Position numbers and translations under genes: made by a program
Notes under the pieces: generated by a model
What the model saw: only the letters and a program-made list of their open reading frames with translations
The model's database searches: none
What the model was told of the DNA's origin: nothing
Shown here: positions 1 through 7,234 of the stretch, one piece after another
How the letters are laid out: each line of letters opens with the position of its first letter
Numbering within the stretch: position 1 is the stretch's first letter
Assembly: GCA_002774795.1 (NCBI GenBank)
Contig: PCYI01000025.1
Span: 71,727 to 93,782 of the forward strand
DNA: 22,056 nt
From: Candidatus Vogelbacteria bacterium CG10_big_fil_rev_8_21_14_0_10_51_16
GTDB lineage: Bacteria; Patescibacteriota; Minisyncoccia; Phycocordibacterales; JACRKE01
Reading direction: 5' to 3'

Positions 1-13
1 CTGATTATCTGTT

Positions 14-277
14 ATGGCTACAAAGATTGCTGAAAAACTGATATTGCGTTACTCACATCTAACTCGTCCTAATGAGTCCGCAAGAGTAGCCGCACAAATA
101 GCGCTCAAATCTGTTCTTAAAATAGATATTCCTATTACTAAGATTTCCGTCGAACGAGGAACTGTATTTATCCGCATCCCACAGCTTATTAAAAGCGAGG
201 TTGCTATTCATAAGGTTGACATACTGGCCGCGCTTAAAGAAAGACTTGGTTCTCATGCCCCTAAAGACATCAGATGA
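14..277 (+). CDS. Small DUF721/DciA-like protein
   Basis: An 87-residue protein. The second half reads as a beta strand (GTVFIRIPQL), an SEV...K segment, a helix with LAALKERLG, and a terminal KDIR. This order resembles the C-terminal half of DUF721/DciA-like proteins, which have a KH-like fold and in other bacteria help load the replicative helicase. The resemblance is by eye, and the protein is shorter than DciA, so function is inferred only. No signal peptide or membrane segment. The stop codon overlaps the next gene's ATG by four bases (ATGA at 274-277), so translation of the two is probably coupled. The start lies 14 bases from the window edge; upstream promoter signals cannot be judged. 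Confidence 0.7.
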   Translation: MATKIAEKLILRYSHLTRPNESARVAAQIALKSVLKIDIPITKISVERGTVFIRIPQLIKSEVAIHKVDILAALKERLGSHAPKDIR

Positions 278-639
278 TTACCAAAACCTCTATCTTTAAA
301 AAACATTTAATCTATATTCAAAGCATGATAGGTAAGAAAAAATCTAACTCAATAAAACTTCCTACACCCCAGTATACAATGGAAGATTTAAAAAAGGCTG
401 ATGACCCTATTATTTTTACGCGGGCCAATGCTATCTTTGAAGAAGGAAGAGTAGATAGGCTCAGGCCACTATATAATGGATACGCCGCCTCTGTGCGCGG
501 GACGCAAACGTATGAAGTGGAACTGTCTCCGCGTCGGGTAGATGAAGGGTCGTGTACATGCCCAATGGGCCGTGAGGAAAAATTGTGTAAACATATAATT
601 GCCGTTGCTGTCGCTGTTATTAATCAAAACGACGCATAA
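274..639 (+). CDS. SWIM zinc-finger domain small protein
   Basis: A 121-residue protein ending in a SWIM motif: C94-T-C96, eight residues, then C105-K-H107 (SCTCPMG...LCKH), the CxCx(n)CxH pattern that binds one zinc. SWIM domains are known in DNA- or protein-binding contexts such as Swi2/Snf2 proteins, transposases and plant FAR1 proteins. Residues 35-90 carry a short N-terminal segment typical of stand-alone SWIM proteins (A-x-x-IFEEGRV...YxGYAASV...TYEVEL). The start is fixed by its ATGA overlap with the upstream gene, which suggests the two work together. No catalytic domain is present, so it is probably an adaptor or nucleic-acid binder; the partner is unknown. Confidence 0.8.
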   Translation: MITKTSIFKKHLIYIQSMIGKKKSNSIKLPTPQYTMEDLKKADDPIIFTRANAIFEEGRVDRLRPLYNGYAASVRGTQTYEVELSPRRVDEGSCTCPMGREEKLCKHIIAVAVAVINQNDA

Positions 640-655
640 CGTTTATATATTAACA

Positions 656-670
656 CCATACTCAATATGG
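656..670. terminator. Weak hairpin between convergent genes
   Basis: CCATA-ctcaa-TATGG, a 5-bp stem with a 5-nt loop followed by agtttt, lies in the 35-bp gap between the SWIM gene and the convergent PBP gene. The stem is short and AT-rich, so a terminator role is only possible. Confidence 0.25.
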
Positions 671-674
671 AGTT

Positions 675-3206
675 TTATGGAATGATAGTGAGAGGGAGAA
701 GTAGTTCAGATCTGTTTCCAACTTGGTCTGTAGCCTGAATTTTTAAGATATTTTGATTGGAGCTCGGGCCTATATGCTCGGGTACAAAAGAGAAGCTAAA
801 GGGGGCTTGGCGACTTGCACCAAGGTAAATATTATTCCAGTGGTAGGTAGCTTGTTGGATAGGGTATTGACCTTGAATAGAGATAGAGATAATGATGCGC
901 TCACTCGCGCGGTAGCTTGTGTTTACTGATGGAGAGGAGACATTTATGGTTGGGTGATTATCTCCGCCATTTGCCGAGGCATCTTCTTTGGGAATAACCG
1001 TGGGCGAACCGTCCACGTAGCCTTGCGCACTCGCCCAACTGCGCACTGAAGTTTCCCATGAGAAGTATTGACTGTCTGTATTGGGAAGGCGCGGCCCAGG
1101 ACCTAAAGGGTCATTTTTGTTTATCCAGTGGAGAATAGAGTGTATGCTCGGCACGACACGCTTCTCACGAAGCTCAAAAGGAGTGAGTTCGTTTGCGAGA
1201 GTGCCGGTGGCTTTGTTTATAACGTACTCTTCTCCACCCTGCCAGACCCCGCGAAGGATAGGATGAATGTCTTCTGGGATTGGATCAGGCTCTAAAAAAG
1301 TCCTTTGTGGCAGTAGGGGGAGGATTCTATTTAGTGTACTGCGCCATATTGGAGCCACCACAAAACCGGCCACTTTTTTCTCCATAGGCGTGTTGTCGTT
1401 GTTGCCGGCCCACACAGTGAGCGCGATATCCGGAGTGTATCCTACAATCCACATGTCGCGGTAGTTGTTTGTGGTTCCTGTCTTTACCGCTACATCTCTT
1501 CCTTCTATATATAGGTCAGAGTTACTGCCAAATGCCGGAGCACGGGCATCATTGTCTGTTAAAATATCGGAAATCTGGCGAGCAGATTCAGCGGTGATTG
1601 CGCGAGTGGGAGTAGCTTGCCACTCTTCTATTATGGCGCCAAATCTATCCTCCACTTTTATAACAGTGGTTTCCGAATTGCGGACGCCATCATTTGCGAA
1701 TACCCCATAAGCAATGGTGAGATCTAGGGGAGACACCTCTCCGCCACCAAGCACCAGAGTGAGGCCATAGCGATCGGGATTCTCTAAGCCGGTAATTCCC
1801 ATGGCGCGGGCGGTCGAGATGGAATCACGCACGCCAGCCAGATAGAGCATCTTTACCGCGGGAATATTTACTGATTGAGCGAGAGCATCTCTAAGTTTCA
1901 TTGGGCCACGATATAGTCCATCATAGTTTTGCGGGCGGTAACACGTGCTACTTGAAGGAGGTAAACTCGCCGGCGGACAGTTTGCGTTGAACTCTGTGGC
2001 CAGGTCAAATACAACCGTATCGGGGGTGTACCCTTTCATAAAGGCGGTTGCGTAAACAAAAGGTTTAAAAGTAGAGCCGGGTTGGCGATGTGCTAAAGTG
2101 ACATTGAAGTTGCCTTCGTGTTCTTGGTCAAAATAGTCACGCGATCCGACCATGGCAAGCACGTGGCCAGACTTAGGATCAGTGGCCACAATTCCCACAT
2201 TTTTTGCATTAAACTTCTCTTCTATTTCCGGAGCAAATTCGCGCGCGGTCGCCTCGGCTTGTTGCTGGATGCCCCAGTCGAGAGTGGTGATGACCTTAAG
2301 GCCACCGTTCTCCACAATGTCCTTTCCATAACGTTGCTCAAGTTGGCCTTTTACATACATTACGAAGTGCGGGGCTTTAATAGAGCGATTATCGAGGGGC
2401 GCAAAGCTAACCTCTTCAGATAGAGCCGCCGCTCGATCATCAGGAGTAATGAAACCGAGCTCTTGCATGCGAGAAAGAACAAGATTTTTTCTATCCTCAA
2501 GGGCGTCACGATTGTTTCCATATGGCGAGAAGTATGTTGGTGCGTTAGGAAGAGCGGCCAGATATGCCGACTCAGCGAGAGTAAGAGAGATTGCGGACTT
2601 TCCAAAAAAAGCTCTAGAGGCCTCTTCGATTCCATATAGATTCCCGCCGTAGGGACTCTCGTTTAGGTAAATAGTAAGAATCTCGTCTTTTGTAAGAGTG
2701 CGCTCCATCTTTATCGCCAGGATAATCTCCTTTATCTTGCGCGAGAATCTTTTTTCTTGCGTAAGAAGAGAGTTTTTTATTACTTGTTGGGTGATAGTCG
2801 AACCTCCTTGACTAAAGCGACCTGTTTGAAAATTAGCCAACATGGCTCTGGCTATAGACAATGGTTCAATGCCAGAGTGCTGATAAAAACCAGAGTCTTC
2901 AATTGCTACCGCCGCATTTTTAATGTTTCGCGAAATATCATTTCCAGAAACAACGGTGCGCCGGATATCTTTATGGGCATCAAATAAAAGAATCTCTCCG
3001 GTACGGTCGTATATTTTTGTGGATTGGGTTATGAGGCGGTCTTCAAACCCAGAGAAGTCCGGGATAGGAAGGCTCGCCACCCATATAAAAGCGGCTCCAG
3101 CGATAAAGAGGCATAGAGCTAGGCCTATAATTATGAGTTTAGTACTCGAACGCAGTATTGAGCGCCATATCTTTTTAAGAACGTTTTTAAAGAGGTGCTT
3201 ACGCAT
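675..3206 (-). CDS. Class A penicillin-binding protein (PBP1A type), transglycosylase/transpeptidase
   Basis: An 843-residue bifunctional peptidoglycan synthase. It has a short cytoplasmic tail, one membrane anchor (about residues 23-45), then a GT51 glycosyltransferase domain with EDSGFYQH (E103 catalytic), QGGSTITQQ (133-141) and a downstream KDEILTIYLN helix. The transpeptidase domain carries all three motifs: S378-T-F-K381, S445-V-N447 and K575-T-G577. The last 110 or so residues form an Ig-like beta domain similar to the C-terminal domain of PBP1C-type proteins. It polymerises lipid II into glycan chains and cross-links the peptides outside the membrane. Nothing needed for catalysis is missing. 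It is transcribed alone, divergent from tyrS. The ATG start places the basic residues directly before the anchor. Confidence 0.96.
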   Translation of the reverse strand: MRKHLFKNVLKKIWRSILRSSTKLIIIGLALCLFIAGAAFIWVASLPIPDFSGFEDRLITQSTKIYDRTGEILLFDAHKDIRRTVVSGNDISRNIKNAAVAIEDSGFYQHSGIEPLSIARAMLANFQTGRFSQGGSTITQQVIKNSLLTQEKRFSRKIKEIILAIKMERTLTKDEILTIYLNESPYGGNLYGIEEASRAFFGKSAISLTLAESAYLAALPNAPTYFSPYGNNRDALEDRKNLVLSRMQELGFITPDDRAAALSEEVSFAPLDNRSIKAPHFVMYVKGQLEQRYGKDIVENGGLKVITTLDWGIQQQAEATAREFAPEIEEKFNAKNVGIVATDPKSGHVLAMVGSRDYFDQEHEGNFNVTLAHRQPGSTFKPFVYATAFMKGYTPDTVVFDLATEFNANCPPASLPPSSSTCYRPQNYDGLYRGPMKLRDALAQSVNIPAVKMLYLAGVRDSISTARAMGITGLENPDRYGLTLVLGGGEVSPLDLTIAYGVFANDGVRNSETTVIKVEDRFGAIIEEWQATPTRAITAESARQISDILTDNDARAPAFGSNSDLYIEGRDVAVKTGTTNNYRDMWIVGYTPDIALTVWAGNNDNTPMEKKVAGFVVAPIWRSTLNRILPLLPQRTFLEPDPIPEDIHPILRGVWQGGEEYVINKATGTLANELTPFELREKRVVPSIHSILHWINKNDPLGPGPRLPNTDSQYFSWETSVRSWASAQGYVDGSPTVIPKEDASANGGDNHPTINVSSPSVNTSYRASERIIISISIQGQYPIQQATYHWNNIYLGASRQAPFSFSFVPEHIGPSSNQNILKIQATDQVGNRSELLLPLTIIP

Positions 3207-3314
3207 AAAGAGTATGGTAGCATGAGTGGTAAGTAGTATCTAGGAAGTGGGAGATGATACTTTTTAGTTCGTCAGCATATTTTTAACCCCTAATTACCAG
3301 AGTCTAATACCGTA

Positions 3315-4514
3315 ATGTCAATTAAAGACGTACAGATAGAGCAGTTCCTTACTCGTAGTGTTGAAAAAGTGTATCCATCTAAAGAGATGGTGGCTAGCCT
3401 TTTGCGCTCGGGACGCCGGTTACGAATGTATCTTGGGATAGACCCAACCGGACCATCTTTACATATCGGCCACGCAATTCAACTCGCCAAGCTTACGGAG
3501 TGGCAGAAGATGGGTCATACCGCCATTCTTCTTTTAGGGACATTTACCGCCACCATTGGGGACCCTAGTGGTAAAACGACCACCCGCGTGCCCCTCACAA
3601 GAGAGCAGGTCAATGAGAACATGGCTTTATATCTAGATCAGGCGGCCCACTTTCTTGAGTTTAAGGGAGAAAACCCTGTTTTAATACGCTATAACCATGA
3701 GTGGTTTGATGAGTTGCGTTTCCCGGAAGTGCTTAAATTGGCGAGCCATGTCACTGTGCAACAACTCCTTGAGCGAGACATGTTTCAAAAACGCATAGAG
3801 GAAGGCAGACCCATACATCTTCATGAGTTTATGTACCCGCTCATGCAGGGTTACGATAGTGTCGTGCTTGATACCGATGGAGAGGTGGGAGGAAACGACC
3901 AGACTTTTAACATGCTCGCCGGACGCACGCTTGCTCGGCAGATGTCCGGGAAGGATAAGTTTGTGATAACAAACAGACTACTTGTTGACCCAGCCGGAAA
4001 AAAGATGGGGAAAACAGAAGGAAACATGATTACCCTTGCCGACAGTCCCGAAGATATGTATGGCAAAGTAATGAGCTGGACAGACGGGATGATTCTTCCG
4101 GGCTTCGAACTTTGCACCAACGAGTCAATCGACGAGCTTCGGAAGGTAGAGTCTCGCCTCAATGATCCGACCGCAAACCCGATGCATGAGAAGCTTCGAT
4201 TGGCACGCTTAATTACTGCTCGTTATCACGGCGAAGACGGGGCTCGGTCCGGAGAGGCCTTTTTTACAACCGCTATTATAGAAAAAGATGTTCCTGAGCT
4301 ATGTGTTGAAGTGAAGGTCTCGCAGGGGGCAATTTTAGGGGAGACTCTTGTCCGTGAGGGAGTGTTAACATCTAAAGCAGTTTTTAAAAGGCTTATACAG
4401 GAGGGAGCCATCCACTTTAATGGCGAGGCTGTTACTGATTTTAACTTTTCTCTCAGTTTGCCCGGTACGGTTAAGGTGGGTAAACATCGCTTTTTAAAGA
4501 TACTGTTTGTCTAG
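3315..4514 (+). CDS. tyrS: Tyrosyl-tRNA synthetase
   Basis: A 399-residue class I aminoacyl-tRNA synthetase that charges tRNA-Tyr with tyrosine. The Rossmann fold carries H50-I-G-H53 and, as the second signature, K230-M-G-K-T234 in place of KMSKS, a variant seen in one bacterial TyrRS subgroup. The tyrosine and ATP pocket shows YPLMQGYDS (174-182) and GGNDQ (192-196). The last 65 residues form an S4 RNA-binding domain, ending in VGKHRFLKI. Length is normal for the family. It stands alone, divergent from the PBP gene with a 108-bp gap, and is closed by the strong inverted repeat at 4553-4588. No T-box leader is visible in the short upstream region. Confidence 0.97.
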   Translation: MSIKDVQIEQFLTRSVEKVYPSKEMVASLLRSGRRLRMYLGIDPTGPSLHIGHAIQLAKLTEWQKMGHTAILLLGTFTATIGDPSGKTTTRVPLTREQVNENMALYLDQAAHFLEFKGENPVLIRYNHEWFDELRFPEVLKLASHVTVQQLLERDMFQKRIEEGRPIHLHEFMYPLMQGYDSVVLDTDGEVGGNDQTFNMLAGRTLARQMSGKDKFVITNRLLVDPAGKKMGKTEGNMITLADSPEDMYGKVMSWTDGMILPGFELCTNESIDELRKVESRLNDPTANPMHEKLRLARLITARYHGEDGARSGEAFFTTAIIEKDVPELCVEVKVSQGAILGETLVREGVLTSKAVFKRLIQEGAIHFNGEAVTDFNFSLSLPGTVKVGKHRFLKILFV

Positions 4515-4552
4515 AAAGAGTGCGACGGCGACTTGTAGGCGTCTAATGCATA

Positions 4553-4588
4553 TTGAGAAAAGGCTCACGCGCGTGAGCCTTTTCTCAA
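4553..4588. terminator. Strong intrinsic terminator after tyrS
   Basis: A perfect inverted repeat with 18-base arms meeting at a GCGC centre: the core GAGAAAAGGCTCACGC is mirrored by GCGTGAGCCTTTTCTC. The right arm ends in a T-rich run and the left arm starts with A-rich bases, so it can act in both directions. It lies 38 bases after tyrS and 33 bases beyond the end of the convergent acidic gene. Confidence 0.85.
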
Positions 4589-4621
4589 ACTCTATTCTAA
4601 GCCTACTTTCTATCTCTTACT

Positions 4622-4855
4622 CTAATCTCCTCCGTCCCTATCATCCATGTCGTCGTCAATCTCAAAGGGCTCTTCCGGTTCGTCGACATCACGACTGCCG
4701 ATGCCAATAGCGTCACCATGAACATCTAGCTCTTCCCCAATATCACCACTGTCGTCATCGATAAGCACTCCCGGCTTGGCTACGATCGGGGCATCTTCTG
4801 CCTCAGCTATATCTTCGTCATCACGAAGGGGGTCTTGTGTACTACTGTTCGACAT
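4622..4855 (-). CDS. Acidic low-complexity small protein
   Basis: A 77-residue protein that is extremely rich in Asp and Glu (DDEDIAEAED, EIDDDMDD) and has very few hydrophobic residues. It is probably disordered. No recognised domain, signal peptide or membrane segment. It ends at the shared terminator and begins after a 228-bp spacer containing a candidate promoter with a TTGATA/TATCAA dyad. No clear Shine-Dalgarno sequence precedes the ATG. Short acidic proteins of this kind are common in CPR genomes, but no function can be given. Composition alone could produce a chance ORF, so reality of the gene is likely rather than certain. Confidence 0.6.
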   Translation of the reverse strand: MSNSSTQDPLRDDEDIAEAEDAPIVAKPGVLIDDDSGDIGEELDVHGDAIGIGSRDVDEPEEPFEIDDDMDDRDGGD

Positions 4856-4897
4856 GTTTTTTCTGCTTTGGTCTGCCTCTGGAAACTCAAAGGTAGA

Positions 4898-4927
4898 CTA
4901 TTATTGATAACGAAGCATTTGTATCAA
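4898..4927 (-). promoter_or_regulatory. Candidate promoter with TTGATA/TATCAA dyad
   Basis: On the minus strand TTGATA (complement of 4922-4927) and TAATAG (complement of 4898-4903) are separated by 18 bases, a plausible sigma70 pair upstream of the acidic gene. The -35 hexamer is one half of a 6-bp dyad (TTGATA-12-TATCAA, 4904-4927), which could be an operator. Both are weak statistical signals. Confidence 0.3.
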
Positions 4928-4977
4928 AATATAGAATTTTCGCAAGGGGAGAGAATATTATTTATGTGGAGAACTAT

Positions 4978-5099
4978 GTAGCAGGTAGCAGGTGGCGGGT
5001 AGTAAATGGCAGATAGTCGGGGGGGGATTGTTATGCATAAGAAAACTACTATCTACCACCTACCATCTGCCACCTGCCATTTACTACCTGCCATCCCTC
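4978..5099. repeat. Inverted pair of 7-bp-period arrays
   Basis: The left arm, 4978-5019, reads GTAGCAG, GTAGCAG, GTGGCGG, GTAGTAA, ATGGCAG, ATAGTCG. The right arm, 5051-5099, reads ATCTACC, ACCTACC, ATCTGCC, ACCTGCC, ATTTACT, ACCTGCC, ATCCCTC, the complementary theme. The arms share exact inverted words such as GGTAGTAAATGGCAG, so the 120-bp unit can fold into a long imperfect hairpin with a roughly 30-base loop. The right arm contains the ruvC stop codon and its last codons. It may also act as a transcript end for ruvC. Confidence 0.8.
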
Positions 5100-5611
5100 G
5101 CCATAAAAGTAAGGCCGACGGCGATAGCGTCATACTCATCGTCGTATTTTGGTTTGTGGGGCAGACTGGAAAGTAGTGGCACCATCTTTATAATTTGCGC
5201 CTTGGTCGCTTTGCCGTATCCGGTCACTGCCACCTTAATCTCAAGAGGCGTATACTCATGTGCAGTAAGTCCTGCGCGGGCGGCCACATAAAGCATCATT
5301 CCGCGGGCTTCGGAAACATGCATGGCTGTCTTTTGGTTAGTCTCAAAGTAGAGCTTTTCTATGGCAAGAAATTTAGGGGCGTATTCGGCTATAAGTGCTT
5401 CAAGTTGTATGCCAAGATTAAGTAGACGTTCAGAAAATGTCATTTGAGAGGAAGTGCGCCAGCACGCGGAAAATATCACCTGATGCTTCCCATTCGGAAG
5501 AGCTTCCAAAATGGCAACACCAAGACGTTCGTAGCCGGGGTCGAGCCCCAGAACACGCAAAGCGCTTTTTGGTGAGTTTTTAGTTTTTGGTTTGTGGTTT
5601 TTAGTGGACAT
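5084..5611 (-). CDS. ruvC: Holliday junction resolvase RuvC
   Basis: A 175-residue RNase H-fold endonuclease that cuts Holliday junctions symmetrically, working with RuvAB. Acidic catalytic residues are all present: D24 in LGLDPGYERLG, E85 in FLAIEKLYF, and D158 and D161 in YDDEYDAIAVGL. The conserved fold begins at about L19; the first 17 residues (Lys/Asn/Pro-rich, MSTKNHKPKTKNS...) are encoded by a 7-bp repeat array, and the last codons and stop lie in another. GTG or internal ATG alternatives that would remove the extension are not obvious, so the N-terminal tail is probably real. It lies 44 bases downstream of yebC, a common pairing; ruvB is nearby on the other strand, and ruvA is not in the window. 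Confidence 0.95.
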   Translation of the reverse strand: MSTKNHKPKTKNSPKSALRVLGLDPGYERLGVAILEALPNGKHQVIFSACWRTSSQMTFSERLLNLGIQLEALIAEYAPKFLAIEKLYFETNQKTAMHVSEARGMMLYVAARAGLTAHEYTPLEIKVAVTGYGKATKAQIIKMVPLLSSLPHKPKYDDEYDAIAVGLTFMARDGR

Positions 5612-5658
5612 GTAGGGGATTGTCTAACAACTAAAAACTACAAACTAAAAACTCTTTA
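5573..5658. repeat. Inverted pair of 7-bp-period arrays between yebC and ruvC
   Basis: The left arm, 5573-5607, reads TGAGTTT, TTAGTTT, TTGGTTT, GTGGTTT, TTAGTGG and encodes the RuvC N-terminus. The right arm, 5624-5658, reads CTAACAA, CTAAAAA, CTACAAA, CTAAAAA, CTCTTTA and contains the yebC stop codon. The two arms are reverse-complement themes, so the mRNA between the genes could form an A-U-rich hairpin enclosing the ruvC start codon. Confidence 0.8.
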
Positions 5659-6186
5659 GGCTACATTAGTGAAGACAGACTCTATGTCTTCATGCTCCTC
5701 AAGAGCATCAACCAGTTTTTCAAGTTTATCAAGGTCATCGTCTCTAAGTTCTACGGGGGTTTGCGCCTCCCACCCATCTTTGCCTTTTATAAAGGCCCAC
5801 GCGGCACAACCGGGGGCCCCGAGCGTAAGCCCCAGTTTTGTAAAAATATGTTTCACTTCTTGACTGGTGCGATTGTTGTTGTCGGTCAAGCCATCAATGA
5901 TAAGTGCGGCTCCACCGGGCCCGAATGCTTCAAAGCGCACAGCACGGTAGCTCGTGGCGTCTACCCCTTGCCCTTTCTTTAGAGCTCGCTCTATGTTCTC
6001 GGCCGGCATTGAGTCTTTCTTGGCTCTCTCAACAGCCGCCCTAACAGAGGGAGACTGAGAGTCTCCGTTCGCCTCTTTGACTACGGTGGTGAGAACACGC
6101 GCGTGCATCGAAAAAAGCTTACTTTTTTTCGCGTCGCTCGCCGCCTTTTTGTGCTTTATTTTACTCCACTTGTTGTGCCCTGACAT
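5656..6186 (-). CDS. yebC: YebC/PmpR family protein, short form
   Basis: A 176-residue member of the YebC family, whose members act as transcriptional regulators or as translation factors at proline stretches. The N-terminus is diagnostic: MSGHNKWSKIKHKKAA, then RAAVERAKKDSMPAENIERAL and YRAVRFEAFGPGGAALII. The usual family length is about 240 residues. Here the first and second domains are kept, but most of the third domain is absent: CAAWAFIKGKDGW leads almost directly to the terminal helix segment DDLDKLEKLVDALEEHEDI. The DNA shows one clean frame with no sign of a frameshift. The gene is first of a yebC-ruvC pair. A TATATT box lies only a few bases before the ATG, so the message may be nearly leaderless. 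Confidence 0.93.
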   Translation of the reverse strand: MSGHNKWSKIKHKKAASDAKKSKLFSMHARVLTTVVKEANGDSQSPSVRAAVERAKKDSMPAENIERALKKGQGVDATSYRAVRFEAFGPGGAALIIDGLTDNNNRTSQEVKHIFTKLGLTLGAPGCAAWAFIKGKDGWEAQTPVELRDDDLDKLEKLVDALEEHEDIESVFTNVA

Positions 6187-6196
6187 TTTAATATAG

Positions 6197-6231
6197 TATG
6201 GTAGCTTGTGGCTTGTAGCTTGTAGTGACAG
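6197..6231. repeat. 7-bp-period array upstream of yebC
   Basis: Units TATGGTA, GCTTGTG, GCTTGTA, GCTTGTA, GTGACAG lie in the divergent gap between yebC and the 6327 gene, directly followed by a small hairpin AACCAT-ttg-ATGGTT (6233-6247). There is no clear inverted partner array. Confidence 0.65.
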
Positions 6232-6326
6232 GAACCATTTGATGGTTAGTACTCAATTAAAGCATAAAAAACAAAGGCTTCAAAACTCAAGCGACGGGAT
6301 AATTTTAAAAACGAATAACTAAAAAT

Positions 6327-6830
6327 ATGCCTACAGATGTCACTAACGCAGAAGACTCCCTAAACCCGCAGGATAAAAGAAGAGCGCGAGAGCAAGAGTG
6401 GGAAGAGGCCAATCTTATATTCTCGGCGGACAGCCCGGAAGATGTCGAAGAGATCATTTTAGGCGAGCGGGACATAAGTGATCTCGCGGATGAACATGCC
6501 GAGGCCGCTATCGCGCTCATACGAGGCGCGTTTGCGATATCAGACGATGAAGCGGAACAGTTCTTTGCCGGCTATGGCTCGCTCGCGTTAGAGGCTTATT
6601 TTCCCAGAGAGCGTTCACATCAGCAAGAGTTGCACGGCAAAGCGGTGGTTGCTTTTAGTAAATTGTCTGAGTCACAACAGAGGGCATTGCGAGAAATGGG
6701 CAAGCAACACCAGCGAGCTGGGCTCCATCGCATTGCCGGGGTGGCGAGCATCTACGACACCTTGGAAAAAGATAAAAAAAGTGGCTATTTTGACGACGAC
6801 CTCAATCCGCCATTAGTCCGCGCCGCGTAG
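6327..6830 (+). CDS. Hypothetical protein, acidic and helical
   Basis: A 167-residue soluble protein that I do not recognise. The first 50 residues are rich in Glu, Asp and Arg. Residues about 55-100 look like packed helices (EHAEAAIALIRGAFAISDDEAEQFF), followed by a second helical region (ALREMGKQHQRAGLHRIAGVASI). No cysteines, signal peptide or membrane segment. The frame is long relative to the other frames, and composition is even along its length, which supports a real gene. It is divergent from yebC with 140 bp between them, and downstream lies the structured region before ruvB. There is no clear Shine-Dalgarno sequence before the ATG. Confidence 0.7.
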   Translation: MPTDVTNAEDSLNPQDKRRAREQEWEEANLIFSADSPEDVEEIILGERDISDLADEHAEAAIALIRGAFAISDDEAEQFFAGYGSLALEAYFPRERSHQQELHGKAVVAFSKLSESQQRALREMGKQHQRAGLHRIAGVASIYDTLEKDKKSGYFDDDLNPPLVRAA

Positions 6831-6901
6831 ACAGTTAGAGAGGCACAGGACATGAGGAATGATCCAATTTGTGACACGCAACCCATTCATCTTCATCTAT
6901 G

Positions 6902-7177
6902 GTTCTCCACACAAAATACTTGCTATTGCGCGAACCGGTGCTAGTCTACGTGAAGTAGGCTCAACGAGAGAAATCTCTAGGCGATTCCTTCACCGGCAAA
7001 GCCGATAAAGTTAGGTTGTTTCTCGAGGATAGCACCAGCGACCTCGATAAATCGAAGAACCAGAACGTCCTCGATGAAAAAACCCGTGAGTGGTAGCTCA
7101 ATCGCCTAGAGATTTCTCGCCTTGAGACGTCGCTAGGTTTTTTGTGCGCGAACAGTAAGTTTCGAAGCCAAAGAACA
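6902..7177. ncRNA. Candidate structured RNA: long imperfect palindrome in a gene-free gap
   Basis: The 404-bp gap 6831-7234 holds no convincing gene, but it has nested inverted arms. The core is a perfect 19-bp inverted repeat (6968-6986 with 7100-7118, GAGAAATCTCTAGGCGATT and its complement). Outward pairings continue with CTCAA/TTGAG (6960-6964, 7122-7126), ACGT and CTAG words, CGCG words, and GTTCT/AGAAC at the ends. The 113-base interior has small stems such as CGGC-aaa-GCCG and CGAGG...CCTCG. A T-run (ggtttttt) follows at about 7135. Signatures of tmRNA and RNase P RNA were not seen. The long-hairpin shape recalls 6S RNA, but a mobile palindrome is equally possible. Strand is undetermined. 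Confidence 0.45.
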
Positions 7178-7234
7178 GGATATTTTAAGTTTAGCACAGA
7201 CCGTTGTATGTGTCAATGTAACATTTAAGTTCTC

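Noticed and set aside
6961..7197. A 78-codon minus-strand frame in the gap before ruvB
   Set aside because: It reads through both arms of the 19-bp inverted repeat and has Ser/Arg-rich composition without any fold or start signal.
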